Shown piece after piece: positions 42,701-57,300 of a stretch of 64,000 bases of DNA (the first letter of the stretch is position 1; every line of letters begins with the position of its first letter). Under the pieces are notes generated by a model. It saw only the letters and a list, made by a program, of their open reading frames with translations. It was not told the DNA's origin and searched no databases. The DNA is taken from the NCBI GenBank assembly GCA_963693305.1, contig OY855910.1, forward strand, positions 21,592,862 through 21,656,861. The letters run 5' to 3'. The DNA comes from Meandrina meandrites. Its lineage: Eukaryota; Cnidaria; Anthozoa; Scleractinia; Meandrinidae. The translations under genes and the position numbers were made by a program.

Positions 42701-45311
42701 TGGGTTATAGCTTAAGCTACACTCAGACCACCTGGCCCTTACTACCAGAGCTTATCATGGTTTCCATGGCATGCAGTGCCCAGGGGTATTGCTACTGTCC
42801 TTGGATGGTATGCTTGTCCATTGCAGGTTAGAACCCATGGCCAGCACTGTGTCAGATTTCATAACACATCTATGGGACACATTTAAAATTCTGGGTGAAC
42901 TTGGGTTGCTCAATCCAGGGTTCATTTATAGCACTTGCATAAAAAACGATTTATGTCAACGATTCCTGGTTGTTCCTGTCAAGTAAATAAAAACCTAATT
43001 GTTACACTTACCTTAGTCTTCAACAATCTTGTCAAATAAATCTCTGATAAGAATTTGCTGTTACGATCATCTTCAGCTCTGTCTGTGGGGTAATCCATTT
43101 GTTTAACCTGTACCATGCACACAGAAATCTCATGAGGCCCAAAAAAACAACACAGTCAAACCTCTGTTAAGTGGCCCTCTTTTAAGTGGTCTCTCATCAA
43201 ATTCCCACAAATTGCTCTTTTCTGTAAGTTAGCCCTCAACTGAGCCATAGCCTATATTAAGCAGCTGCAGACATCATTTAGACTTTCTGTTTGGCTGATT
43301 TTATCCTATTTTACTTCAGGCTATTAAACAGTTACCTAGTTAAATTGGCATGAATAGGTTTTATGTTTGATTAAGCTACACAGCCCTAAATCTCGGACAA
43401 TCATAATTGGTTTTCTTGTTCCATGTTAAATCTGATGGCAAAATATTGACATGTGGCTTACAACAAAGACATTTGAATGACAAACAACAAGTATAACTTT
43501 CAAGCATGACTTGTAATTACTTCATTTTTTTTTCATATATTAGATGACTGTTGTTGTAACCAATAAAGCATTCTTGTTAAATTTTCTCAAATTACACTAA
43601 ATTTCATGCCACCTCTATTAAGTCATCTGCAGTTAGACATTTCCAGAGACTTAATAGTGGTTTGACTGTAACAACAAATTTAGGCAAAAGTGTTTTCTTT
43701 TCAAGGGAAAACTAATTTGAATTGTCTTTCATACAAGTATATATATGCAGCTGAAACAATTTACTTATTACGTAAAATATTATCCTGACATGATTAGTTT
43801 TATTATAAGAAGAAAAAGACTACAGTATTGTAATAAAATTATTGTAGTTGAAGTCTTTTTCCAGAAGTATGTTAGGGGCTGGCCAGCTATTCTCATACCC
43901 AGTAACAACCAGTCATCAATAAAGTGCAGACAGATCACAAACAAACTGCCTTATTTCTACAACAGTTACTGATAAAGTGTGTTTGATTTATTTGCTATTA
44001 GTAGTATCTTTTGGTTTCATGCTCAAGGTCTTAAAAGCATGTTCAGTTTGCAGGACTCTGCAAGTATCAGTATGCATTTTGAGCCAAAAAGATGTAAAAT
44101 GTGGGAGGTGTCATTCCTTTTAGAGTGGAATTTCTATTATTTATGGGATAACTCCTGCGATCAACTACACATAGTCTTTCTCTTCCCAAGTGTTTCTATA
44201 TTATGTGCAGAGAGTAAACAGCTGTGAGCCAATTGAAAGGTTAGTGGCAAAGTAACAAGCTATTTTCCCTCTCTCCCCAATCTCTTCTCTTTATGAGGCT
44301 AAATGGAATTTAGGCAAAGTTAAAACCAACCCAATACAGCAGATTCATCAATATTATGTGGGGGTTCCAGGAAGGTTTGCAGGGGCAATGTCATGTGCTT
44401 TGCCCACATTGCTTGCTAGCTTGCTCGCTTTGTTTCCCTCCCTCCCTCCCTCCCACATTCTTCAGTAAGTATTTATTCCACAGACTGGTTCCTCAGTGTT
44501 GCGTTGACAAGTGCCTGGAGGTGGGCTGTGGCTCAGTTGCCATGATGACCCCCTTTCCTGTTGAGGACATTGCTGCCCTTCTCTCTTGCTACCTTTAGGG
44601 CACCTACCCTCCAATACTTCAATTGGCTTAGTGTTCTAATATTAGATAACTTTCACCATGCTAATACATTTCTACTCATACATAAGATCTGACTAAAAGA
44701 GAAAAACCTCTCATAGCATTGTATTGCAGCCATTAATTGATATTTTCATCAGAGGAAGGAAACACTTTTTAAAAGAGGAATACAGTTAAAGCGGACATGT
44801 TCGAAATGCCGTTTAGTGTCCATAATTGCGAGAGTCTGTAATAGTGGGGTATGAGTAAAATTAGTGCTAAAATACTAAAGACTAAATACATTAAAAACTA
44901 TAGACTATAATGTGATTATCAACAGTGGTGAATCTGCTAAGTAGTCGTTGGGAATGGAGGATGAGGGTTTGATGTCTTTGATCTCTCATAAAGAGTGAAA
45001 GGAAAAGGCACAAGCTGAAGTGAAAAAGGAAAGTCTGTTTTTATTTGTGTTTTTTGTTTTGTTTTGTTTCAGATTACGATAATAAAAGATAAAAATTAAA
45101 CTGGTTTGAAAAATTTTAAACCAAACATGGATTTAAACCTAAACATTACATGTTAGCTGAGTAACCAACATACAACTTCTACAGCACTGATTCCTTACCA
45201 AATGCCACAGCCTTCCACCCTCATCTGGTCCATCTGTGTTCATAACTTCCAATGGACTATAACTTGCTGCAGGACTGAAGCCCACACGTAGCACATTCTT
45301 TTTGTTTAATT
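36782..45311 (-). CDS. PLXN: Plexin C-terminal GAP half and stop
   Basis: Exon 45311-45199 is a variable linker ending EGGRLWHL. Exon 43107-43012 has [16 protein letters not shown], exon 42045-41876 has [15 protein letters not shown] to HTWKNN. Exon 38760-38658 has [19 protein letters not shown] and SCLSVVAQ. Exons 38496-38452, 38170-38106, 37556-37481, 37125-37051 and 36865-36782 follow. The Arg of LPLRFW is the second GAP arginine of the family and is intact. The C-terminus [13 protein letters not shown] aligns with the terminal plexin helix (YKLEQVITLM). TTTATT at 35697-35702 (AATAAA on the minus strand) is a possible polyadenylation signal. Confidence 0.92.
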
Positions 45312-48300
45312 CTGCACAGAACATAAGATCAGTTAACTTCAAGCGCCATTTTATTAAAATTTAATCATATAAGTTCAAGCAACTTGATTTTGTCAAGTTA
45401 TAATAGCATTTTAATTAATTTTTACTACTGAAGGGAAACTCAAATAAATGTAGTAGTTTCCCGTTGTTATTGTGATAAGCAGAATGTTTTGTGTCATTCA
45501 TTTGACTGGTTCAATTCAGGTTAGTTGAACACTATGTGTCATTATTGGTTATAGTAGTTCCAGAGGTTTCTCAATCAAATTTGAGCTTTGAAGCGATGAA
45601 AGAAAGAAAGCCTCTGGTAAAGGTGGGTATGATTTTCATTTCCATGCTTGACTTAGGGTCAAAACCTGACCTTAACACTAGATTAATTAGTGGCTATTTT
45701 AATGACCACGCCAATCAATTTGATTGATTAATTGCACAAAATGATAACGTCAAATAACAACCAGTCTTTATTACATGACTGAGACAGTCAGGACTAATAA
45801 CTTGAAATAACCAATCAGATTGCTCCATTGCCAGGTCCAACATTATTACATTAAGTATTGGACCAGGTATTGTTCTGAATGATCCAGTGCGTGATTTGTG
45901 CTTTGTTATAGCTTACAAAAGTGAAAAATTAACTTCACTTGCATGAAAAATCCTCTCTTTCTTTTTATTGGTTTGTAAAACGATGTCAGGAAATTCTTTG
46001 CCAACTGAAACATCTTTCTTTTTATCCTAATGTGTTTCCCTTTCAGTCTTGTAGTAAGTATTTTATTAACCAAGCTTGCTTTAGATTGGCCCTGTCTTTT
46101 CTGAAAGAACTCACTGGCCTTGGCCCATTCTGTCACCCAGTACAAGTTCCCAGTTATTTAAAATTATCTGAGAAAAATTTCCCTTGGCTGACTGCCACTG
46201 ATTAGCTCCTATAGAAGTAAGATTCCAACCAACCCCTACCAAAGGCTCACTTTGATTGCCACTACAGCTTTTTCACATCAATAGAAGGAAGACGGAAACC
46301 TCTGGGATCAGGGTACGTTGATGTACACAATTGTCAAGATTCACTTCCTTAGGCAAGTTGTGACTCTAAACTGGTTAAGTTCTTAATGTCAGAGTAGCAT
46401 CATGCAGAAAAAAACTCACCAGAGTCTGTTGAGCTGCAAAAGTATCTTTGCCCCATGGAAAGCTTCAATGAAGCATTATCTGTCACCTATAGATAAAAAC
46501 AAGCAAAAATAAATAAATTTTGTTTGAAACCTAAAACCACGCAGACTTTGCTAATTCTATGTAATTTGTATGTGTAATAAGTAACAAAGCATTCAAAATT
46601 TTAGGTTGACAAGAACAGTCACCATCTTTCACATTACAAAAAGCAAACATGTGCATGTGTTTACAAACGGCCAGCTGCAGGTAAAGGGTTTACACACAAG
46701 AGCTTAAAGGTTCTTCCCAACACAATGCAATGTACCAGGTTATATTAACAGAACAAAAAATGAAATACCAAAAAATGAGCAATCCATTCAGAGTGTGACA
46801 TATAACAATTTGAAAAAGAAAAAGACTCATATTTTACACGTAAATAACCTCATTGTTGCACTGTCGAGCAGATCAAGGCCTTTGCTTAGCACTTAATGTT
46901 GTTTTGTTTCATGTACCATATTATTCTTTTCAATGAATAAGGGTCATTAAACTGCAAGTTAGTGTACACCTAAAGTTCACACAATGCTTATAACTAAACA
47001 TAACATGATAAACATAACAAAAGGGACTTATCTCACCTTATAATAACTCAGCGTATTTATCTTCCTCCATTCCCCTTCAATCAGTGATTGTGAATCATCA
47101 TCTCGTAGTGAGAGAACTCTTCCAGAACTCTGCTCCCATTCTGTGTCAAATTTAATGCATAATTTTTATGACAAGCAGCACCATTTGTATGACATTGAAT
47201 CAATACTGTAGTCAGTGATAGATCTGTTTATTACAATATAGTTAATTTTTGCTAGTCCTTCATTACTCTTGTAACCTGTTTTATAATCACACACTCCACT
47301 AAATTTTCCACATCAAAAATATACTTTACAATCTTAGCTGTGAATTAATTTACCCAACCTCTAAATACAATTAAACATACTGCAATAATAATAACTTAAT
47401 TTTTCTATTTTGCTAATAAAAAAATAATCAGACAATGTGCAGCATTTCTAATACCACTTGTAATGTGTTCAGTCACTTTTACTGCCTGTAAAGACACACG
47501 GGCCACTGAAGCAAAGATTGAAAATTTATTGAGTGTAAATTATGGTATGTGTCAAAAAAACCCTTGAGCAACCCGTAAGGTAAGTTATGTTGTGATCTAT
47601 TAGTATCCCATGAACACTATCATCAATGCGTTTATAATTTGCAATATCATGACTTCTGACCAAGCAAACAATTAACACTATCAATTGTAAAAATCAATTC
47701 ACCTCCATGTAATTTATCCATCTCCTTACTTTTTGTGATAAATATACAGTCAACTTATTATGCATACACATAAACATGGAGAATTTAAGTTTCTCACCAA
47801 GCTGAAGATCATGTTTATCAGGACGACTTAAATACGGAGAGTTCTATAATGAAGGGAACTAGAGTTAGTATAAGTATTTTATTTCTTGAAATCTGATGAT
47901 TATTCCAGTCCACATGTTACTGGCAGTAAGTAATCATCATTTCACATCAGTTTAGAAGATGTATTAGATAGAACACAATTCGTCAGCTAAACCAGATCCA
48001 CTTTCCTTATACAAAGATGGGATTCCTGGAAATACTAAAGATAATAATAAAGGAATCTAATAAAACCTACATTTTGTATGTCTCAATACTCCGATAAAAA
48101 AAACATGGCCCACCATCTCAATTGCTACATAGACCAATTAGAAGTATTGCCCTCATAAAGAATAGCTTTTTGTGAATGATGCCAACAATAATATATTTAT
48201 CTAACTCAATAAAGAGGTATTTCACACCTTAAACAAGACATCCAAGATCTTCTCTTTGGCCTGAGTGATTGTGTCACAATCCAGCAACACAACAGTCACT

Positions 48301-51300
48301 GGTGGGTTGCTATCATAACTGACAGTAACAGTCAGAGGCTAAATCAAATACATTAACATACAACACATTAGACAGTTGTAGTTATTATCACCTAAGGTTG
48401 CTGTGAGGTTGTTGAGGATACAAAAATACAGTTATTTTTTGTGACCACTGATTCAAGAATTATCAATGTTAATGCAAGGATTACTGGCTGAGCTCTAACA
48501 ATCCTAAAACAAAAGACAGAGTGTTGGACTCACAAAGTGAATCAAGTACATGTAGTTCAGAAAATGAATATGTTGTGGTTTAAATTATTCTTGGTTTAAA
48601 AAACTTTCAAACTGGTGTGACTTTTGCAGGTAATCTGTGGTGAATCACCACCTAAACCTCGTGCAGCTAGGAAATGTTTTAATGTTCTTATATTGCTCTC
48701 TGATGGGTGACATGCAAGGTTAGCAGCTTTGCATGTACTTCAAATCTTATTGAAAGCCCTGTAAACATATGCAAAACAAGCAATATTACAATTATATTAA
48801 AATAATTGTAACAGAAATAAGCATGCAATGTAACAATGTAAGAAAATGCAAAGTAAAGCAGAAGTGTACCTTAAAGTCGATAGCCTGTCTGAGAAGTTTG
48901 TCTTCACTTAATGAGTATCTTGCCTCTCCAGTAACTGCATCTACCGGTCCCTTCTCAGATTGTTGTTTTACTGCTTTAAATAACATAAACAAGGGCTCTC
49001 CAGCATCATTCTGGAATATGAGTTTAAAAGCAGGTCTAATAAGTGCAAAGCAAAATAACCATTCAATAGAGTATAACAACTAAGCTCAGGCTACTATTTT
49101 CCCCCTATTTTCATCCTGCTGTATGAACATAATATATAGATTTAGGCAGGCCTAAAAGTGGAGCTCCCATTTATTATTTATTTTGCTCAATTTAATTAAA
49201 GTGTTACCAAATAAGTAGCCACACTATTTCTAAGCTTATACAGTGGCCCATATAGGTACAAAATATATTAATTTTTAATCACTCATGGTTAAACTTAATA
49301 TCTTACATGTAAAAACCTCTCATGGTTTTGTTGACGAAAGTGATATCAATATATTTCAAGGTTAATCCTTCTGAATTTTTTGCCTGTGACAGGTTCTAAA
49401 ATTAAAATTGACGAGTGCACTTAATTGGGTTCCTCATGTACGCACGTAGGCACACAACAAATCTTAGTACAACTTTATACAACGTTAACTGCGCACTAAT
49501 CAATAAACCTTTATGACTTATTTAATGTAAAAAGGACCTTGGTCTTGTTTTGATTTACTGCAAAACAGTTAGGGCAAAAAAAAAAACAACTCAAGGCAAA
49601 AACAAAATACAGAAAATAGCACTCGCGGGAGTGCACGTGGTTTCAGCTACATGTATGTTTTGTCTGTTACAATTATGTAAAACTTTCTCACGGTCAAAAA
49701 GCTTGAAAAGGAATTCACTTACAAAAGTCTCTCTTTTGAAAAGTACCACTTTCAACCCCGCAAAAATCATACCATAGTTAATAGTCCCCTCTATTAACTA
49801 TGATCATACATATGGGAATGCGTGACAAATTGCACGCGAATGGATGATTTGCATATTTGCGAGCTGATTCGACCTGTCTACTGTGTTTACGAGTAAACAC
49901 GCTCGAAAGTCGTTTCTCGAAAAGTACTGCACAAATCACATCAAGAAGCACCCCTTCCGAAAGGCATTTCAAAGCGCAAAATAGTTTTGTTCCCTGTTTG
50001 TTCTGAACTTCGCTTTAAAACTGTGAGAGCAAATTTTTGCACATTTAATTACATGGTATAAACAAGAGCTGTTTAGGATAACGAAAGCTGGCATCACTTG
50101 CTATGAAGGGTATGAAAGGGCCGTTTCTTCGGAAAACCCTGACGATTGTGATCAATGTTAGTCTCTTGGGAAGCATTTAGAAAGTGTTGAGCAGAAAAAT
50201 TGCATCAGAAAGTGGAAGTTCTCCAAAATTTAGCGACAAATTGTACGCGAATGGATGATTTGCATATTTATATTTGCTAGCTCGCTCCGCATGGCTGATT
50301 CGCCCTGTCTACGGTGTTTACGCTTAACGTCCTTAACATGCTCGAAAGTGGTTTCTCAAAAAGTACTGCACAAATCACATCAAGAAATATCTCCTTCATC
50401 GAGAGCTCTGTCTGGCTCCCAGACTAAAATAGCACAAAACCATTGCTAATGAAACTTTCCTCCGAAATCCACCGCCCAGAGAAACGCATAAACAAACGTT
50501 GCTTCGACGATTCACATGTTATCTGCGAAGAAATATCGACTGCCAATTCACAACCTCGTTCTCAGGCCCATGATAAAACGCTTGTCACGAAAATACTTCG
50601 GACATGTCAATAAACCATCGACTGCGGCGTCCGCATCTCATCGGCATTACGTCGGCTTTCCGAATTACGTACTTACTTACTCACTTACTTACTCACTTAC
50701 TTACAAAACGACGACAAAGTGGGTTTCAGCTTCGTAGAAGCGAAACCCACAAAACAAACAAAAAACAAACTAAAACTTGCTGCTAAACACAGTAAACAAA
50801 ATGAACTCACACTACGGCAAACAAAACTCACGGCGGAAAACAAACTCTGCAAATTGATGGTGTCGGTTTTGTAAGTCATTTTAAAGCAGTTTTTTGTGTA
50901 AGAATTGTGGCAGTTTGTGATTTGGAAAGTGGTGCACGCTAATGCACTTATCATTCGCTTCCCCGGGGATTGACCCCGGGGACACCCCCGGGAACATGCG
51001 GGAATGGTGCATTTTTGAAAAAAAAATTTTCCCGCGGGGTAGAGGCATTGTTTTGTTTTTGAAACGAGCGCGCCAGACCCCCGGGATGCACCCCCGGGAT
51101 TTGTTAGACATTGGTGTTAAAAGTGTGTCAGGCCTGACATGACTCCTGCAGGTTTCGTGATGTTGTATATAATTAGTTTACCCTTTATAGTTTTGCTCCA
51201 GTGAGTATATCTTTCAGAGATCTGCCTCTTTCGCAAGAGACAATGGGTGCCCCAAAAAAAATCCCCCGAAGCAGGGGCCGCCCCCCAGCGATCCGCCCAT

Positions 51301-54300
51301 CAAAACCTTTTTGAGATTGGCACTAATGGGTTGTATTGTGTGACGAAAGGCAATATGGTTTTTCACACCTTCTGTTTTTCCTGTAGCGCGTATTTTCTCT
51401 CTGTGAATTTGACTTCTGCGAGGGTCTTTTTAACTATGTTGTTTGGATAGCCTCTGCCGCGTAATTGCAACTTGAAATTATTAATGCTTTCTTCAAAACG
51501 TGTTTTTGAAGAGTTAGTTCTAAGAGGTCTGAGGGCTTTGCCTTTGATGAAGACTTTCGCCACACCGGGGGCGTGGCAAGAAGAGAAATGCGTGTACTGA
51601 AAGGTTTCAGTCAGTGCAAAGAAAGCGGCAAAAATAGACAGAGTTGTCTGTCTTTTTTGTAAATAAAGGTATTTTATCTTCATCTTAGCCCCTTGGGGAA
51701 GGGAAATTGGTGAGAATTTTTTGCCCCATACCCAGGGATTTACAAGGTTTTTGTTTGAGCCTGAAAACAAATCCCCGGGGGTGTCCCCGGGGTCAACCCC
51801 CGGGAAAGCCAATGATAAGTGCATAACTTAGAATAAGCTTACAATGTTGTTTTGACTGTTTTGAACCGTGTTCTTTTCGTTGCAGTTTGGTTGCATGATT
51901 AACTAATTCTGTTTTACCGTACGCGTTACTAAAAACCTTAGAGAATTTTATGCAGAGAACTGATTCAATTTTCTTCATTTCTGATAAGCAAATATACGGT
52001 AAGTTAAGTCTGAACTTACTCAGCCAAGCACAGGTAACTCGCTAATACGTTCTAATAGGTTCCATTGTGTCATTATTTACCCCTCTTTACTCATACAAAA
52101 TATGCATTTAAATATTATAATATTAATATTAATAATGGTATCATTTACAAAGCTTGAAAGACCTTGAAAGTAGCAAAGCCAATCTTGTGAAAAACAGATT
52201 TACAGATTATTACCAACCTTGAGAAAATTGTACATACAGAATGCAAGCCAATTTGTGAGCATCTTTTCTGCAACAGACTCAGTTCTAAAGGGCAAAGACA
52301 ATGCACTTTGTTATTATAACTTTATAGAAAAATAGCCGCCTTATAGGCGCATGTGACTACTGCTGGAGGAGAAAAGAATGCAAAGTATAATTGGTGTAAA
52401 TATGCTGTTAGGGACCGGTCATTATTTATGTAGAGGGAGGGGGGGGGGGGGGGAGGGTAAAATATATTGGAAAGATCAAAATTTCTGTAAGACCCCCCTC
52501 CAGGCCAGGTAATTAGCAAGTGCCCCCCCCCCCCCCTTTTTGCAATATTTATGTAGTGACCCCCCCCTGCCCTCACCTCATATGTCCTCTTATATGCCTT
52601 AAGTAATTATTAAATGCACGCTACATACAATCATAAGATGATTTAATAGCTACTTTGCATAACAATGGAACTAACCTACTATATCACAAAATCGGCGTAT
52701 TGTGTGGACCAGTGGCCACTTTTTCAAACATTTTGAGAGCTAAAAACTTATCTTGCATATGTGGATGAGCAGAGACTAGCCGCTATAGCAATACGTATGA
52801 CAAGTTAAATACAGAGGTGTCCAAAATCTAGTAACGGGAAACCGTGCAGACCTATGACCTCTGAAAACATTTCCTGGGCGGCAGTCTTACGGCTCTTCTC
52901 AACTAAAAACGCCTCCCAATAATACAGCTGACAGCATATAGTGCCCTTTCTATACAAGTGAGAAGCAAAATAAATTGGACGACCAAATCCAATACAAAAC
53001 GGCAACTTACAAATTTCGCGAACGTAGGAGTCTGTGTAGGCCTGTCACGTGCTTTTTACTTTGTTTATAGCAGAAAATAATTTCAGTCAAACCAAATATT
53101 AAACCAGATAGGTCTGGATTCTTTATTAACTAAAATTTGAGATAACAATGGAGTTTTGAGTGCAAACAGTATTTCCGTAAAATACAAATCACTAAGTTGT
53201 ACATAATAGTGCAGTTTATGCAAAAGAAAAACAATAGAATTAGCATAAAATTATACAATTTAGCATTACTGTTTCACAGATAGTGCTTGCACTCTACTAA
53301 TTAACTGTTTCACCCACCTTGGCCAGTGAACACCTCTACATAAATAATGACCGGTCCCTTATGTGGATGCGAATGCATGTAAAAAAGTTTAAATAAGGCA
53401 CTGTTGTCGACGATGTAAAACCAGCATCTTGGCATGGTTTTACTGCTTCTGTTTGGAAGGTGATCTTGCAAGGTGATCGATAACTAGGTGAGTGTTTTTA
53501 TATTTTACAACATTTACTTCTCATATCCTGCGTCGCAGACAGTCTAAACCACCGAGGATTATGTGACACGTCCGGCAGCACATCAAAGGACAGCTTTAAT
53601 TGTTACCCGACCTCAAAGACCACAAGAGAGTCAAAAATTCTAGTCAAAACAAACCTTGGAGGAAGCGACATTTGCATAATCACTGGTATGTCAGCATTTT
53701 GTTGAATGTGATCACACGGGCACGCTGTCACGCTCAAATGTTAAATAAACAATTGGAAGAATATAATCATTGGTATGTCAGCATTTTGTTGAATGTGATC
53801 ACACGGACACGCTGTCACGCTCAAATGTTAAATAAACAATTGGAAGAAGCTTACATTTGCATAATCACAGCTCCGTCGGGTTAAGAAGCTTAATTATCCC
53901 ACAATAGGACTTAATATTCCTCGGAGAGCCTCAGTTAAGTAAATTTTCCTGTACCAAGCTTATGTACTTCGAAATTTCGGAGTATCGTCAAGCCTACGGG
54001 TTCTTTATGGAGCCACAAGCGTATACGTGTTGATTATCACGTGCTGCAAAATAACGATGAAACACCATAGAAATTCGTCGTATATACCGACCTAAAAGCT
54101 GAAAAATGCTCACGAAACCTTTCAGCTGATCGGTTAGAAACAAAATATGAAAGCTGTGAGAAGTAAATGTTGTAAAATATAAATACACTCACCTGGCAAT
54201 CGATCACCTTCCAAACACAAGCTGTAAGCCAAGATGTTCGTTTTACATCGTGGGCCATCGGTAGGTCATCGTTGATACGAAGTGTTCGCGAAGAGACCAC

Positions 54301-57300
54301 AAGATCTGCATTTATTTGTGCTGATTGGCTACGAAGTATATTTTATTGTTACTTACTTACATTTGGAAATCTTACGTGATCGCAATAGTGACTACGCGCA
54401 AGCGCAGTAGTCACTAAAAATGAAAGGACCAGTCAGCACTGTTCACTTACCTCCTTAGTAGAAGCTTTGGATGACTCTTTGCTACTGACTTGCGTATCAA
54501 CTCACAAAGTAAGTCCTTTAATATCCTGACAACAAAGAACCAAATAGATATGTTCACAGAGTTTGACATCTCCACTAGCCCAGTAGCCTGACGCTAGTAC
54601 TTAATAAACGGCACGCAATGCATGCAGAAGCAATGATGTTTCACAAGGGGTCTTCAAGAATTTTCAGGAAATTTGACAGAAAATTTCAAAACAAAACAAT
54701 AAATAAAAGTAGCTGACAACTTCTGTGTTGAATGATTGTTCGACAAAAGTTGCATTATCTTGCAGGGAGACATCCGATACTGACGACATACGATACAAGG
54801 TCAAACGCTGTCTTAAAATTGTTGAGCCCTTTTGTTTTAAAAAAACTTAAAGATTTCTGTTTACTAAATCTAATAAAACACATCAAATATAATTTGTCTC
54901 TTTCGTTTATACTTAGAATTGGTCCTTTCTAACTGCCCAGGAGTATTTTGCTTTGAGTTCTACGCGGTGATTTCTATTCAGTTCTACAGATCAGTCGATC
55001 ACAACCAGATCGCAACAGACAACAGACAACAGATCCCGTCCACTCGCACGACGACCGATGACATGTCGCTTAAAAAGAACACAAACCATACACCTAGCTC
55101 CCAGTGTTCTTCGGTTCAATTCAGGGAGTAATCGCACATCACCCCAAAAATTCCATAAATTCCATCGCTTTTCCACTTTACAGCATTAACCGATGATGTC
55201 ATAAGATGACGTCATCGCTTAAAAATGAGGTCAGGCTCAGTAATCATGGGAGTAAAAATCAAACACATGGACAATATTATATGCCCTTGGAAGCACTATG
55301 CACTAGTCAGTGGATTAACAAAATGTCTAACAGGAACTGATGCAGAAAGGAGCAAAGGAGTGAAATTGGCCTTTCTCCCTAGAAAATGGCTTTCACATTT
55401 TCTGAGTTAAAAAGGGGCATATTAGACCATGTAAAACCCATAAAGGATCAACCACCACCATAATGCCTTACATAACTTCTGTATTACAGAAATGACAAAT
55501 CTTTGCAGAAGGGATCACTTTTATTAGATTGCATGTCATGTTTCTACTGCCCAGGTCTTTAAATTGGTTTGATGTGATTTAACTGATATCTTTGTGTAAC
55601 AACAATAACCTTAACAGAAGCTTACAAAGGACACTGGTTTATTGTGTTCCTTTAACTTTACAAAGAATGTTCACTCACTCTGTAGCGTATTCCATTTTGG
55701 CCTGTAGAGCAACCATCAAAAGAGATGCAACATTACACCTGAAGGAGATTACATATTAGCAAAAACATAGATCGCTGACCTCCAATACGTGTATTGTATA
55801 TACATGCATCAGCCCCTTAAATTGCCACAATACTCACTTTATCAAGCTCTATGTTTCGATCTTTTGAAATGGAAAATCTTTGTAAAGTGCTATTAATTAT
55901 GTGTATCAGCTTAGTAATTCCTCTTAAGAATAAAATATTGCATACTATAGTCTCTGACTGAATAATCCGGGCAGGGGTTGGAAGAAGGGGGTCGGCCGAT
56001 CTCCACCATATTTATGTTGCATACAGGTCTTACCCAACTAGTAACCATGGCAACATTTTTTTGTTGATTGACTTCATTGTCTCAGAGATCAGACCACCCC
56101 CCCCCCCCCAAAAAAAAAATTGCCTCAATGGTTGTGATTTTGGGCCAACTTTAGCAGTATGTATCTCGAAACTTTTCAAGCAACAGATTTAATTTTACAT
56201 CTACATGACCCTTATCCTTTGGTGGTTTAAATGCATACAAGAACAAATGTTTACTATACATCATTCAAGTTCTGCATGCGATCTTAGAAGGCATAATTCG
56301 CGACATTTTCAAAAATTGCAAAACTAGGCATTTTAAAATTCATGTTTCTCGAGGGTCCGCAAAGATAAAAATATCAAACTAATTGCAAGTTACTCACCAC
56401 ATATAGGAGAATGTTTTAAGCCAGTGTTAAAATTGGGCCAGCGAATTTGAATTCTTTTAACGGTTCACTGTTTTACCACTTCAACGACTTTTATTTACCC
56501 AAGTAAATTCTGTACAATTACGGCTTCCATGCTGCTGTCGATCATATTATCCGAATTTCGCCTTGAAAGCGTCCCTGACAGGTATGAACAACCAACAGGT
56601 ATGACTTCTTTTCATATTATTTATGATTTCGCTGAAGAACACATTTATTTCAAACAAGAGCCAAGTAAATGTATACCCGGTATTGGGGATTGCGTGACAG
56701 CAGATCAACACGTTTCTTTCAGCGTGGCCACCAAAGCCAAAGCGTCCACGTAGATGAACAGAATGTTATCTACAGCTTTAAGATATCCTATAAGCGAGTT
56801 TCAAATCCAGTAGACAGCAGATAAAATAATGTTGATCTCCGTTAAGACTGTCGTTGGTATGTAAAATGTACGGACATTTCCACTGACTTTCATCACCTTT
56901 TGAGGCTTGGTTTATGTCTGTTTATTCGTCGTACAATTTCTGTCCATGGAACGAATAATAAGTTGCATAAGAGGTGGATGACATTTGCACAACCGCTGGC
57001 AAAATGACTGCAAAATGAACTTCGTTGGGACGGTTCACAACATGAAACCTTGCGAGTGGACTGGGTATCAGAAAGGTGAAAGGGGGTCGTTTGGTGCTAC
57101 TGCGACTGCTTACTGGGCAGAGGGAGGCTTGTTAGGAAAATTCTGATACCAATAACAATTTCTAACGTTTTCGAAAATTCGTGTTCTGTTGTTTATCTTG
57201 TTTTTTCTTCTGCACACGTTGTCTTTGATTCGCTCGCCATATATCGTAGTTAGATCCCAGTCCGTTTCATTGTTACGAAGAACCCTAGGAAGAGTTTTCT

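Noticed and set aside
51363..51824. 153-aa minus-strand ORF
   Set aside because: Lies within the inverted-repeat MITE; its N-terminus is translated terminal repeat and no domain is recognisable.
53600..53884. 94-aa ORF with an internal 29-residue repeat
   Set aside because: It simply reflects the 87-bp tandem duplication in noncoding foldback sequence.
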